Assembly: GCA_938045615.1 (NCBI GenBank)
Contig: CALIBC010000180.1
Span: 310,001-374,000, forward strand
Reading direction: 5' to 3'
Length of the DNA stretch: 64,000 bases
Source of the DNA: an uncultured Clostridia bacterium
Lineage (GTDB): Bacteria; Bacillota; Clostridia; Peptostreptococcales; Anaerovoracaceae
The position numbers and the translations under genes are program-made. Within the stretch, counting starts at the first letter, position 1, and every line of letters begins with the position of its first letter. The notes beneath the pieces are model-generated. The model was not told the DNA's origin, did no database searches, and saw only the letters and a list, made by a program, of their open reading frames with translations. Below are positions 23,973 to 33,394 of this stretch, in pieces.

Positions 23973-25649
23973 ATGGATATCAATGAAATAAAATCGAAGG
24001 CAGAAAAAGAATACATGCGTTGGGTGGAAAATGTAAAACCCGATCAGGAATACTACAGGCAATTACAGGAATTGCGATACAATCCCGATGAGTGTTTGGA
24101 CTCGTTCTATACCGAACTGACTTTCGGAACCTCCGGACTGCGCGGAATATTGGGACCGGGAACCAACAGGATAAACAGCTTTGTCATAAGAAGAACAACG
24201 CAGGGCCTGGCGAACTATCTGAACCGTTTTTACGACTCACCGTCGGTTTTGGTAGGGTACGACAGTCGCAAAAACTCGGATTACTATGCCGAAGAAACGG
24301 CGGCAGTCTTAAACGGTAACGGGATAAAAGTATATTTATTCGATAAGATAACTCCTGTCTCTGTTTTATCTTACGGTATAAAACAGTTGAATTGCAGTAT
24401 GGGCGTGATGATTACCGCCAGTCACAATCCAAAGATATACAATGGATACAAGGTATACGGAAGTGACGGTTATCAGATAGTCGATGAAGAACCCCGCAGG
24501 ATTCTCGACGAGATACGGGAAGTGGATTTCTTTTCGGGAATAGAGTATGACACAAACAATATAGAAAAAGCGCCCGACATGGTTTGCGAAAATTTTATAG
24601 ATGCCGTTTTGGGAATTTCCACGAATTTGAACAAAGAAAAGCTCAATGAATTGAAGACTATCTACACACCGCTCAACGGTGCGGGTTGTGAGTTTATGAA
24701 GATGGCATTTTCGGCCATAGGTTACAGAAATTACAGAATAGTTGGCACTCAAGAACTTCCCGATCCCAATTTCAAAACTTGCCCTCAACCAAACCCCGAA
24801 AAACTTCTTGCATATAACGAAGCATTCGGAATGCTGGACAGTATCGGCGGAGATATCATAGTTGCGACGGATCCCGACTCTGACAGAGTGGGCATTGCGT
24901 TGTACCACGAAGGTGTCAGAACGTTGGTCACGGGGAATCAACTCGGGATTCTTCTGCTTGATTACCTTTGCCATATAAGACCCCCAAAGCCGGGACAGCT
25001 TGTATTCAAAAGCATAGTGACCACTCCTCTTACGGACAAGATCGCAGGGCGATTCGGTCTTGAGACAGTAAATACGCTTACCGGCTTCAAATATATCGGT
25101 CGGCATATTTCAGAACTTGCGCACGCAGGCTCCGAAGATAAGTACTATTTCGGCTTTGAGGAAAGCAACGGTTATCTGGCCAAGCCTTTTATCTGTGACA
25201 AAGACGGGATAAGCAGTGGGGTTTTGGCTGTGGAGATGGCGGCTTTTCACAAGGCTTTCGGTAAAGATCCGATAGATCGTCTCAATGAAATATACGAGGA
25301 ATACGGGGATTGTTTTGACAAGACGAGAAATTATTTCTTTAACGGCGCTGTGGGGAAGATCACAATGGATATGATCATGGCGCATTTCAGGGAGAAAGTC
25401 ACCGACTCCATAGGAAATATCGGAATAACCGAAAAGGTGGATTATATGTACGATGCGAAGCTTCCAAGCTCAAATGTGATCAAGTATGTGCTGGAAAACG
25501 ACAGCGTACTGCTGATAAGGCCGTCAGGAACGGAAGCAAAGATAAAATTCTACTCTTACGAAACGGGTGACTTTACACCGGTAGAAAGAGAAATAGTCAG
25601 ACTCATAGAGTACTATAAAAAGAAATATACAGGAGAAATCTTACAATGA
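23973..25649 (+). CDS. Phosphoglucomutase/phosphomannomutase family enzyme
   Basis: The 558-residue alpha-D-phosphohexomutase interconverts hexose 1- and 6-phosphates. All four family landmarks are visible: the phosphoserine loop TASHNPKIYNGYK (Ser 150), the metal loop ATDPDSDRVG, the sugar-specificity loop GFEESNGYL and the phosphate-binding RPSGTEAKIKFY. GEESNG-type loops accept both glucose and mannose phosphates, so the precise substrate is open; PgcA-like phosphoglucomutase is most likely by length. The ribosome site is weak. An extended -10 (TGATAGAAT, 23955-23963) may be its promoter. It overlaps alaS by 4 bases. Confidence 0.9.
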   Translation: MDINEIKSKAEKEYMRWVENVKPDQEYYRQLQELRYNPDECLDSFYTELTFGTSGLRGILGPGTNRINSFVIRRTTQGLANYLNRFYDSPSVLVGYDSRKNSDYYAEETAAVLNGNGIKVYLFDKITPVSVLSYGIKQLNCSMGVMITASHNPKIYNGYKVYGSDGYQIVDEEPRRILDEIREVDFFSGIEYDTNNIEKAPDMVCENFIDAVLGISTNLNKEKLNELKTIYTPLNGAGCEFMKMAFSAIGYRNYRIVGTQELPDPNFKTCPQPNPEKLLAYNEAFGMLDSIGGDIIVATDPDSDRVGIALYHEGVRTLVTGNQLGILLLDYLCHIRPPKPGQLVFKSIVTTPLTDKIAGRFGLETVNTLTGFKYIGRHISELAHAGSEDKYYFGFEESNGYLAKPFICDKDGISSGVLAVEMAAFHKAFGKDPIDRLNEIYEEYGDCFDKTRNYFFNGAVGKITMDMIMAHFREKVTDSIGNIGITEKVDYMYDAKLPSSNVIKYVLENDSVLLIRPSGTEAKIKFYSYETGDFTPVEREIVRLIEYYKKKYTGEILQ

Positions 25650-28273
25650 AAGAATTGAGCTTAAACGATATAAGGAAAATGTTTTGCGATTTTTATGAGG
25701 AACGCGGTCATTACAATGCGCCGAGCGCATCGCTCATACCTAAAGACGATAACTCGCTTCTTATAATCAATTCGGGCATGGCGCCGCTTAAACCTTTTTT
25801 TTTGGGTAAAGAAACGCCGCCGTCGCATCGCATGGTAACATGTCAGAAGTGCATAAGAACGGGAGATATAGATAATGTCGGCATTACTTCGCGCCACGGA
25901 ACATTCTTTGAGATGCTCGGGAATTTTTCGTTTGGTGACTATTTCAAAAAGGAATCCCTGGAATGGGGATGGGAATTTCTGACCAAAACACTGGAAATGC
26001 CGGCAGAACGGCTCTGGGTCACGGTCTATCGCGATGATGAGGATACGTTCAATATCTGGAAAAGTTTAGGGGTACCGGAAGAGCGCATAGTAAAGCTTGG
26101 GAAAGAGGATAACTTTTGGGAGATCGGCTTGGGTCCATGTGGTCCCGATTCGGAAATATTTTTCGACAGAGGGGAGGAGTATGCGTGCGATAACCCGGAC
26201 TGCAAACCGGGTTGCGAATGCGACAGATTTATAGAAGTTTGGAATCACGTGTTCAGCCAGTTTTCAAAGGAGGAAGACGGCACATACACGCCGCTTAGGC
26301 ATCCCAACATAGACACAGGCATGGGGCTTGAACGTATGGCATGCATCATACAGGGCGTGGATTCCATATTCGATATAGACACGATACGTCACATCCTCAA
26401 CGGCGTTTCCCTGCTCTCAGGCATAGAGTATAATGTGGGAAACAAAGAAGCCGATATATCGATGAGGATAATCACCGACCACCTCCGCTCGATGGTTTTT
26501 ATGATATCCGATACTATAACTCCGTCAAATGAGGGACGGGGATACGTACTCAGGCGCCTTATACGCAGAGCCGCGCGCCATGGAAAAATGCTTGGGATCA
26601 AGGGCGAGTTTCTGGCTTCAATGGCGGATAAAGTCATAGAGGTTTCAGGTGAGGCTTATCCCGAACTGAAGGAACGGCAAGATTATATAAAAAATATAAT
26701 CGCATCCGAAGAAAAACAATTTGTTGCGACGCTGTTACAAGGTGAAAATATAATCGGTGAGTATATATCCGATTTAAAAGCTGAGAATAAAAACCTCCTT
26801 GACGGCGAAAAAGTTTTCAAGCTGTATGATACCTACGGATTTCCACCGGAACTCACCGAGGAAATCCTCGGCGAAAACGGAATGAGCGCAGATCTTGCGG
26901 GATTTGAAGCTGCTATGGAAAAACAGAAAGATACAGCACGTAAAGGGCGAAGAAATGCCGATGACGCTTCATGGGACGCAGCTTCGATCGATCTTGAGAT
27001 AAATCCCACCGAGTTTGTGGGATACACAGTACTTGAGACCGAGTCAAAAGTTCTTGCCGTGGTATCGGATGGAAAAAGCCTAGGCAGCGCCCAAGTCAAT
27101 TCCAATGTAGGCATATATTTGGATAAAACTCCTTTTTACGCGCAAGGCGGCGGTCAGATCTCCGATACCGGAGTGATATTCAACGACAGTGTACGCCTCA
27201 ACGTTCTGTCAGTCGTGAAAGAAAAAGGCCTTTACAGGCACAATGTGACTGTGGAAAAAGGAAGTATCGCCGTCGGCGACACAGTGAATGCCGGGGTGGA
27301 TACCATAAAACGCAACAAGACGGCAAGAAATCACACTTCCACGCATCTGCTTCATGCGGCTCTCCGAAAGGTGTTGGGTAATCATGTGCAACAAGCGGGA
27401 TCTTTGGTGAACGAAAAAGAACTCAGATTTGATTTCAATCACTTCGAACCGGTCACAGAAGATGAAAAATTGCGGATAGAAGCGCTGGTAAACGACCGAA
27501 TCAATGATTTTATCCCTGTAACAACGCTACAAACCACGATTGAAAAGGCTAAACAAATGGGAGCCATGGCGCTGTTCGGAGAAAAATACGGAAACGATGT
27601 CAGAGTCGTCAGCTGTAGCGATTTCAGTATCGAGCTTTGTGGCGGAACCCATGTTTCAAATACAGGCGAAATCGGTGCGTTCAAAATATCGAGTGAATCG
27701 GGAGTCGCTTCCGGCGTCAGAAGAATAGTGGCGGTCACATCCTCAGCCATACTAGAAAAACTCGTTTCATATGAGAAAATGATCTCGGAGATCTCCGAAA
27801 ATCTCAAGGCAAAACCCAACAACCTGCTTCAGAAGACCACGGCACTTTCGCTTGAAAACAAGTCGCTGAAGAAAGAGATAGAAGAGATTAAAAAAGAGAG
27901 CGTGGGCGCCGATGTAGCTAATATGATTTCGTCCGGCAAACAATTCGATGACGGACTGTTGATTAAAGGGGAGTTTAGGAATTGCAGCATTGACGATCTG
28001 CGAAACATCTCCGATGAAATAAAAGCCAAGGCTCCAAATTCAGATAAGGCAATAGTAGTTCTTGCCGCAGTCTCCGGAGAGAAGGTTTCACTGCTTGTTT
28101 CAGTTTCCGATGGCTTGCTCGACAAGGGATATCATGCCGGAAAAATTATAAAGCAGCTTGCAAAATCCGTAGGAGGAGGCGGAGGCGGTAAGGCCGATAT
28201 GGCGCAGGCCGGAGGTAAAGATCCGTCAGGCGTTCCTGAGGTATTTAAACTTGCGGAAGAATTGCTGACATAG
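25646..28273 (+). CDS. alaS: Alanyl-tRNA synthetase
   Basis: AlaRS charges tRNA-Ala; the 875-residue protein is full length. The class II catalytic core begins near residue 6 (IRKMFCDFYEERGH), with motif 2 and motif 3 regions (NTGMGLERM as IDTGMGLERMA). The editing domain has the zinc ligands HTSTHLLHAAL and CGGTHVSNTG, and the C-Ala domain ends with GGGGGGKADMAQAGGKD. The ATGA overlap with the mutase gene excludes an independent T-box leader, so control must come from the upstream promoter. Confidence 0.98.
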   Translation: MKELSLNDIRKMFCDFYEERGHYNAPSASLIPKDDNSLLIINSGMAPLKPFFLGKETPPSHRMVTCQKCIRTGDIDNVGITSRHGTFFEMLGNFSFGDYFKKESLEWGWEFLTKTLEMPAERLWVTVYRDDEDTFNIWKSLGVPEERIVKLGKEDNFWEIGLGPCGPDSEIFFDRGEEYACDNPDCKPGCECDRFIEVWNHVFSQFSKEEDGTYTPLRHPNIDTGMGLERMACIIQGVDSIFDIDTIRHILNGVSLLSGIEYNVGNKEADISMRIITDHLRSMVFMISDTITPSNEGRGYVLRRLIRRAARHGKMLGIKGEFLASMADKVIEVSGEAYPELKERQDYIKNIIASEEKQFVATLLQGENIIGEYISDLKAENKNLLDGEKVFKLYDTYGFPPELTEEILGENGMSADLAGFEAAMEKQKDTARKGRRNADDASWDAASIDLEINPTEFVGYTVLETESKVLAVVSDGKSLGSAQVNSNVGIYLDKTPFYAQGGGQISDTGVIFNDSVRLNVLSVVKEKGLYRHNVTVEKGSIAVGDTVNAGVDTIKRNKTARNHTSTHLLHAALRKVLGNHVQQAGSLVNEKELRFDFNHFEPVTEDEKLRIEALVNDRINDFIPVTTLQTTIEKAKQMGAMALFGEKYGNDVRVVSCSDFSIELCGGTHVSNTGEIGAFKISSESGVASGVRRIVAVTSSAILEKLVSYEKMISEISENLKAKPNNLLQKTTALSLENKSLKKEIEEIKKESVGADVANMISSGKQFDDGLLIKGEFRNCSIDDLRNISDEIKAKAPNSDKAIVVLAAVSGEKVSLLVSVSDGLLDKGYHAGKIIKQLAKSVGGGGGGKADMAQAGGKDPSGVPEVFKLAEELLT

Positions 28274-28279
28274 TATAAT
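28251..28279 (+). promoter_or_regulatory. Candidate ireB promoter inside the alaS 3' end
   Basis: TTGCGG (28251-28256), 17 bases, then TATAAT (28274-28279), 48 bases before ireB. Confidence 0.55.
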
Positions 28280-28326
28280 GAGTGTGTGTGCACTTATTTC
28301 TAAAAAAACAGATCGGGAGGTTTAAG

Positions 28327-28572
28327 ATGGACAAAAAGACTATAATGTTTGATGCTAACAAAACTCAGCAAAGAACGACCAAAGAAGTTTTAGAAACAGT
28401 TTATGTAGCATTGGAAGAAAGAGGCTACAACGGCATCGACCAGATGGTGGGCTACATCCTTTCTGGCGATCCTTCCTACATCACAAGCCACAATAATGCG
28501 CGTCTTATGATTAGTCGCATCGACAGAGATGACCTCCTCGAGGAGATCTTAAAAGAATATCTTAAAAAATAA
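28327..28572 (+). CDS. IreB family regulatory phosphoprotein (UPF0297)
   Basis: The 81-residue protein contains TIMFDANKTQQRTTKEVLET, then YNGIDQMVGYILSGDPSYIT, the nearly invariant UPF0297 sequence. In Enterococcus faecalis IreB is phosphorylated by the Ser/Thr kinase IreK on N-terminal threonines and tunes cephalosporin resistance; the Thr residues in QQRTTKE occupy that site. GGGAGG lies 6 bases before ATG 28327. The order alaS-ireB-ruvX is typical of Firmicutes. Confidence 0.93.
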   Translation: MDKKTIMFDANKTQQRTTKEVLETVYVALEERGYNGIDQMVGYILSGDPSYITSHNNARLMISRIDRDDLLEEILKEYLKK

Positions 28573-28580
28573 ACGGTCGT

Positions 28581-28609
28581 AAAATGGCAGGTCTGTTGCC
28601 TGCCATTTT
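28581..28609 (+). terminator. Bidirectional-looking terminator after ireB
   Basis: AAAATGGCAGG (28581-28591) pairs perfectly with CCTGCCATTTT (28599-28609), giving A-run and T-run on the two sides. Confidence 0.8.
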
Positions 28610-28686
28610 ATAATGTATGACGGGTAAAAAACTCACAGATTACAGATTGTGGAAATATAATAAATCAAAAAGGATGATGAATACCG

Positions 28687-29127
28687 ATGAGAAAAATAGG
28701 ACTGGACGTGGGCGACAACACCATAGGGATTGCGATCAGTGACCCCCTTTGCATAACCGCACAAGGTATCACAACACTTGAAAGAGTGGGAATAAGAAAA
28801 GATGCCGGCAAAGTGATCGATCTTATTCGGGAATATGGTTGTGATGAAGTTGTCATAGGACTTCCTCTCAACCTGTACGGGGGCGACAGTGCGCAAACCG
28901 GGAAGGTCAGAGAGTTTAAGACTATGCTCGAAAACAAAATGCGCTCCACGGGGATGCAGGATATCGGTATCAGTTGGCAGGACGAAAGGCTTACCACCGT
29001 TCAGGCGGAAAAAGTCATGATAGAGGCGGATGTCAGCCGCAAAAAAAGAAAAGAAGTTATAGACAAACAAGCCGCCACAATAATATTGCAGACGTTCCTG
29101 GACACAGGAGGCAACACTTTAAAATAA
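28687..29127 (+). CDS. ruvX: Putative pre-16S rRNA nuclease (RuvX/YqgF)
   Basis: The 146-residue RNase H-fold protein begins MRKIGLDVGDNTIGIAISDP, with the first catalytic Asp, and has VVIGLPLNLYG and a C-terminal DKQAATIILQTFL with the last acidic residue. YqgF/RuvX is proposed to finish 16S rRNA 5' processing. AAGGATG lies upstream at long spacing. It is followed by the purine cluster after only 17 bases, so purine genes may be read from the ruvX promoter. Confidence 0.93.
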   Translation: MRKIGLDVGDNTIGIAISDPLCITAQGITTLERVGIRKDAGKVIDLIREYGCDEVVIGLPLNLYGGDSAQTGKVREFKTMLENKMRSTGMQDIGISWQDERLTTVQAEKVMIEADVSRKKRKEVIDKQAATIILQTFLDTGGNTLK

Positions 29128-29144
29128 AGCAAGGAGAAATGGTT

Positions 29145-29642
29145 ATGAAAAAAGTCGGTATTTTGATGGGAAGTGACAGCGATCTTCCAATAGTAGAAAA
29201 AGCTATAAAGACTCTTGCGAATTTAGGAATCCCGCATGAAGTGCATGTATATTCAGCGCACAGAACGCCTGCGGAGGCGAAAGAGTTTTCAGCCAAAGCA
29301 AGGGAAAACAATTTCGGGGTTTTGATCGCGGCGGCGGGAAAGGCCGCTCATCTTGCAGGTGCAGTTGCCGCAAATACCACTCTGCCCGTCATAGGAATAC
29401 CCGTAAAATCATCCACACTTGACGGGCTGGATGCTTTGCTTTCCACGGTTCAAATGCCAGGCGGCATACCCGTTGCAACAGTTGCGATCGACGGTGCGGA
29501 AAACGCAGCTTTGCTTGCCGCGCAGATCCTGGCTGTCACGGATGTGAACGTTGCGCAAAAACTCAAAGAAAAGAGAGAAGCGGCAAGCGCAAAGGTTCTT
29601 GAGAAAAACAGGGCAATCGAAGCCAAGTTCAATGGAGAATAG
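29145..29642 (+). CDS. purE: N5-carboxyaminoimidazole ribonucleotide mutase
   Basis: PurE class I converts N5-CAIR to CAIR in purine synthesis. The 165-residue protein shows ILMGSDSDLP (phosphate site), YSAHRTP with the catalytic His, and IAAAGKAAHLAGAVAA. Class I enzymes need PurK, which is not in the window. ATG 29145 has AAGGAG 9 bases upstream; ATG 29139 is too close to that site. No purine riboswitch or PurR-box region precedes it because ruvX ends 17 bases upstream. Confidence 0.95.
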   Translation: MKKVGILMGSDSDLPIVEKAIKTLANLGIPHEVHVYSAHRTPAEAKEFSAKARENNFGVLIAAAGKAAHLAGAVAANTTLPVIGIPVKSSTLDGLDALLSTVQMPGGIPVATVAIDGAENAALLAAQILAVTDVNVAQKLKEKREAASAKVLEKNRAIEAKFNGE

Positions 29643-29644
29643 AT

Positions 29645-30685
29645 ATGAGTAAAAGTTACAGTGAAAGTTATAAAGAAGCGGGCGTGGATATAACCGCAGG
29701 ATATAAGTCCGTGGAACTTATGAAAGAACACATAAAAAGGACGTCGGCATTCGGCGACACATCCGATTTGGGCGGATTCGGGGGGTTATTTTCCCTTGAT
29801 ATGAAAGGTATTTCCGATCCTGTGTTGGTCAGCGGAACCGACGGTGTGGGCACAAAATTGAAGTTGGCGTTTCTCATGGACAAACACGATACTGTCGGTA
29901 TAGACTGTGTTGCCATGTGTGTAAACGACATTTTATGTACAGGCGCCAAGCCTCTGTTCTTTCTTGATTACATAGCCTGCGGAAAAAATCATCCAAATAA
30001 AATAGCCACGATAGTAAGCGGTGTGGCCGAAGGATGCGTGCGGTCAATGTCCGCTCTTATAGGCGGTGAAACGGCTGAAATGCCCGGGTTTTATCAAGAA
30101 GATGAATATGATCTGGCAGGTTTTGCGGTAGGTGTTGTGGATCGCTCGGCAATAATTGACAAAGAGTCCGTAAAGGCGGGAGATGTTATGATCGCGCTTC
30201 CATCTTCAGGTATCCATTCCAATGGTTTTTCTCTTGTCAGGAAGGTCTTTGACGTAGAATCTGCGGATCTGGGTAAGACGTATGATGTTTTGAGCGGCAA
30301 AAGTCTCGGCGAGGTTCTGTTGACTCCGACAAAGATATACGTAAAACCTATGCTTGAGCTTTTTGATAAGGTCAAAGTCAAGTCAGTGGCTCATATTACG
30401 GGCGGAGGCTTTTATGAAAACATTCCAAGGAGCTTGCCAAAAAATAAAAGTGTCAGGATAAACAGAAAAGATATCAGGGTTCCGCCCATTTTTGATCTGC
30501 TCTCACAGACGGGCAGTATAACCGAGAGGGATATGTTCAACACTTATAACATGGGCGTGGGTATGACATGCATCGTGGACAAAAAAGATGTTTCACTTGC
30601 GCTTTCGACACTTGAGGGTGCCGGCGAGGCCGCATATGTGCTGGGTGAGATCATAGATGCGGAAGAGGGCGTGATAATATCATGA
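29645..30685 (+). CDS. purM: Phosphoribosylformylglycinamidine cyclo-ligase
   Basis: PurM (AIR synthetase) closes the imidazole ring with ATP. The 346-residue protein starts two bases after purE. It shows ITAGYKSVELMKEHIK, the SGTDGVGTKLKLA ATP-binding block, CVNDILCTGAKPLFFLDY, GGETAEMPGFY and HITGGGFYENIPR. All are standard for the family. Confidence 0.97.
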   Translation: MSKSYSESYKEAGVDITAGYKSVELMKEHIKRTSAFGDTSDLGGFGGLFSLDMKGISDPVLVSGTDGVGTKLKLAFLMDKHDTVGIDCVAMCVNDILCTGAKPLFFLDYIACGKNHPNKIATIVSGVAEGCVRSMSALIGGETAEMPGFYQEDEYDLAGFAVGVVDRSAIIDKESVKAGDVMIALPSSGIHSNGFSLVRKVFDVESADLGKTYDVLSGKSLGEVLLTPTKIYVKPMLELFDKVKVKSVAHITGGGFYENIPRSLPKNKSVRINRKDIRVPPIFDLLSQTGSITERDMFNTYNMGVGMTCIVDKKDVSLALSTLEGAGEAAYVLGEIIDAEEGVIIS

Positions 30686-31308
30686 CTTCCCGAAACATCA
30701 AAATCTGTGTCATGATATCAGGCGGCGGTACCAATCTGCAGGCTCTTATCGATGCCGAAAAAAAAGGGATCCTGCACAGCGGCAAAATTTCGCTTGTAGG
30801 CTCAAACAATCCCGATGCATACGGACTTGTAAGAGCTGCACAAAATAACATAGAAACATTCGTTGCAGAAGATGAAGATCTTATCGTCACAAAATTGGCG
30901 GAAAAAAAAATAGACATGATCGTGCTTGCAGGTTATCTCAAGATACTGTCAGCTGATTTTACCGATCTTTACAGAAACAGAATAATCAACGTTCACCCTT
31001 CTTTGATTCCCGCATTTTGCGGAAAAGGCTGCTACGGGCTGCGTGTTCATGAAAAAGCCTTAAACTACGGCGTAAAAGTCACAGGGGCAACCGTACATTT
31101 TGTAAACGCTGTTCCCGACGGAGGGCAAATAATCTCTCAAAAAGCAGTCGAGGTACTGGAATCAGACACCCCTAAAACATTACAAAAACGTGTAATGCAA
31201 GAAGCGGAATGGGTTCTTCTTCCCGAAGCCGCCGAAAGCGTTGCGGCAGAACTGAAAAACTCCGAGCGGAGAGGTGAGCCAATTCCGGACGTGACCAAAG
31301 CACATTAA
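30682..31308 (+). CDS. purN: Phosphoribosylglycinamide formyltransferase
   Basis: PurN transfers a formyl group from 10-formyl-tetrahydrofolate to GAR. The 208-residue protein has ISGGGTNLQALIDA (phosphate loop), the active-site INVHPSLIPAFCGKG with Asn and His, and TVHFVNAVPDGGQII with the catalytic Asp. It overlaps purM by 4 bases (ATGA), showing coupling. Confidence 0.96.
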   Translation: MTSRNIKICVMISGGGTNLQALIDAEKKGILHSGKISLVGSNNPDAYGLVRAAQNNIETFVAEDEDLIVTKLAEKKIDMIVLAGYLKILSADFTDLYRNRIINVHPSLIPAFCGKGCYGLRVHEKALNYGVKVTGATVHFVNAVPDGGQIISQKAVEVLESDTPKTLQKRVMQEAEWVLLPEAAESVAAELKNSERRGEPIPDVTKAH

Positions 31309-31326
31309 GAGAGGATTGATATAACA

Positions 31327-32106
31327 ATGCAAAAAATTGTTGATGCATACAAATCAGACAGCATAGAGGAGTACTTATCGGGCAATCCGTACCCCGGAAG
31401 GGGAATCGTCATAGGATTTACCCCTGACGGCGAAAAAGCCGTATCGGCTTATTTCATAATGGGAAGATCCGAGAACAGCAGGAACAGAGTGTTTGTGGAA
31501 GAGAATGACAATCTACTCATCAGACCTTTCGATCCGACTGCGGTCGAAGATCCCTCACTCATAATCTATTACCCTATCCGCATTTACAATAAAAACATTA
31601 TTGTAACAAACGGCGATCAGACCGATACTATATATTCCTCCCTAAAAGAAGGAGGCACGTTTGCCGAAGCGCTGAGAACCAGAAGATTTGAGCCGGATTC
31701 TCCAAACTGGACACCGCGCATAAGCGGCATTGTCGATATCGTCGGCGGATCCGGATACCGTATGAGTATTCTCAAGAGTGCAGACAGAAGCGGAAACGCA
31801 TGTAACAGATATTTCTACGAATATGAACCGCTTCCCGGTGAGGGACGCTTCCTGCATACGTACATAACGGATGCCGATCCTCTGCCCACTTTTACGGGCG
31901 AACCATTTAGGGTCAGCATTCCTTTTGACATAGACTCACTGACCGGCGACATATGGAACAACCTTGACAAAAATAACAGAATTTCCCTGTACGTGCGTTA
32001 TACCGATGTAAAGACAGGTCGATACGAAAAACGTCTGATAAACAAGTTGTCGGAGACGCTATGCGATACAAAACACGGCATAAATTCAAATGAGGCGAGC
32101 AAATGA
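31327..32106 (+). CDS. purO: IMP cyclohydrolase, PurO family
   Basis: The 259-residue protein matches the archaeal-type IMP cyclohydrolase family (IMP_cyclohyd, PurO fold), with YLSGNPYPGRGIVIGFTPDG near the N-terminus, AYFIMGRSENSRNRVF and PNWTPRISGIVD. It would close FAICAR to IMP, the last step of the pathway. In most bacteria this is done by the N-terminal domain of bifunctional PurH; here the next gene encodes only the transformylase half, so PurO fills the gap. The start is ATG 31327 with GAGAGGA 13 bases upstream. Confidence 0.88.
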   Translation: MQKIVDAYKSDSIEEYLSGNPYPGRGIVIGFTPDGEKAVSAYFIMGRSENSRNRVFVEENDNLLIRPFDPTAVEDPSLIIYYPIRIYNKNIIVTNGDQTDTIYSSLKEGGTFAEALRTRRFEPDSPNWTPRISGIVDIVGGSGYRMSILKSADRSGNACNRYFYEYEPLPGEGRFLHTYITDADPLPTFTGEPFRVSIPFDIDSLTGDIWNNLDKNNRISLYVRYTDVKTGRYEKRLINKLSETLCDTKHGINSNEASK

Positions 32107-32116
32107 GGAATCAATT

Positions 32117-33310
32117 ATGAAAAACCTGAAGAAACTGGAACTTAAATATGGCTGCAACCCCAATCAGAAGCCTGCGGCAATTTTTATGGATGACGGACGT
32201 GATCTGCCTGTTGAGATTTTGAACGGTAATCCGGGATATATAAATTTTCTTGACGCATTCAACGGCTGGCAACTGGTGCGTGAGTTAAAGAAAGCGTGCG
32301 GAATGCCTGCCGCCACGTCTTTCAAACATGTCAGTCCGACCTGCGCATCCCTCGGAATTGCGATGTCGGAGAATCTTAAAAAAGCATGCTTTGTTGATGA
32401 TATAAAAGATCTTGACAAGTCAAGTATCGCAACAGCATACGCACGTGCGAGGGGAACGGACAGAATGTCTTCTTTCGGTGATTTCATCGCACTTAGCGAC
32501 GTATGCGATGAAACCACGGCGCTTATCATAAAAAGAGAAGTTTCAGACGGTATAATCGCACCTGACTTTACCGATGCGGCGCTCGAAATACTTAAAAACA
32601 AAAAAAGGGGCAACTACAATATCATAAAGGTGGATCCCGATTACGAACCCGAGGCCAAAGAGAAAAAGCAGGTTTTCGGAGTTACATTTGAGCAGGGCAG
32701 AAACGATCATGCCATCACAACGGCAGATCTTGTTAAAATACCGACGGCAAACAAAAATCTCCCGAAAAACATACAGAGAGACATGTTGGTTGCTCTGATA
32801 ACGCTGAAGTACACACAGTCAAATTCAGTGTGTTACGTCAAGGACGGGCAGGCTATAGGTGTGGGAGCGGGTCAGCAGTCAAGGATACATTGTACAAGAC
32901 TTGCAGGGGAGAAAGCTGACCGTTGGCATCTAAGGCAGTCACCCGAAGTTCTCTCACTGCCGTTCAAAAAAGAAATAAGTCGTCCCGAACGGGACAATGC
33001 CATAGATACTTATTTGGGAGAAAACAGCGAAAAACTGCTTGAAGACGGGAAATGGGAAAGCCTTTTTACGGAAAAACCTGCGCTTTTTACACGCGAAAAA
33101 CAAAGGATGTTTCTGGACGGCATATCGGGCGTCACAATAGGGAGTGATGCTTTTTTTCCATTTGGTGACAATATAGAAAGAGCCGCAGAAAGCGGCGTAG
33201 ATTACGTGGTTCAGCCGGGTGGCTCCATCAGAGATCAAAATGTCATAGACACATGTGACAAATACGCGATGACTATGGTCTTTACCGGGCTGAGGTTGTT
33301 TCAGCACTGA
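32117..33310 (+). CDS. Stand-alone AICAR transformylase (PurH C-terminal type)
   Basis: The 397-residue protein corresponds to the AICAR formyltransferase domain only: KLELKYGCNPNQKPA at the start, TSFKHVSPTCASLGIA with the conserved Lys-His pair, YTQSNSVCYVKDGQAIG and PGGSIRDQNVID near the end. The MGS-like IMP cyclohydrolase domain of PurH is absent. The ATG at 32117 has GAGGAA upstream and lies 10 bases after purO. Together purO and this gene replace purH. Confidence 0.93.
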   Translation: MKNLKKLELKYGCNPNQKPAAIFMDDGRDLPVEILNGNPGYINFLDAFNGWQLVRELKKACGMPAATSFKHVSPTCASLGIAMSENLKKACFVDDIKDLDKSSIATAYARARGTDRMSSFGDFIALSDVCDETTALIIKREVSDGIIAPDFTDAALEILKNKKRGNYNIIKVDPDYEPEAKEKKQVFGVTFEQGRNDHAITTADLVKIPTANKNLPKNIQRDMLVALITLKYTQSNSVCYVKDGQAIGVGAGQQSRIHCTRLAGEKADRWHLRQSPEVLSLPFKKEISRPERDNAIDTYLGENSEKLLEDGKWESLFTEKPALFTREKQRMFLDGISGVTIGSDAFFPFGDNIERAAESGVDYVVQPGGSIRDQNVIDTCDKYAMTMVFTGLRLFQH

Positions 33311-33394
33311 ATTCCGGGGGTTAAGTGGTTAAAAAATGCTCCGATTGAAAAGTAAATATTTTAAATTGAGAACATAATAACATATGAGGAGAAC

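Noticed and set aside
25600..25650. T-box leader in front of alaS.
   Set aside because: alaS overlaps the upstream mutase gene by 4 bases and no leader exists.
29128..29144. Purine riboswitch or PurR site in front of purE.
   Set aside because: Only 17 bases separate ruvX and purE, too short for either.
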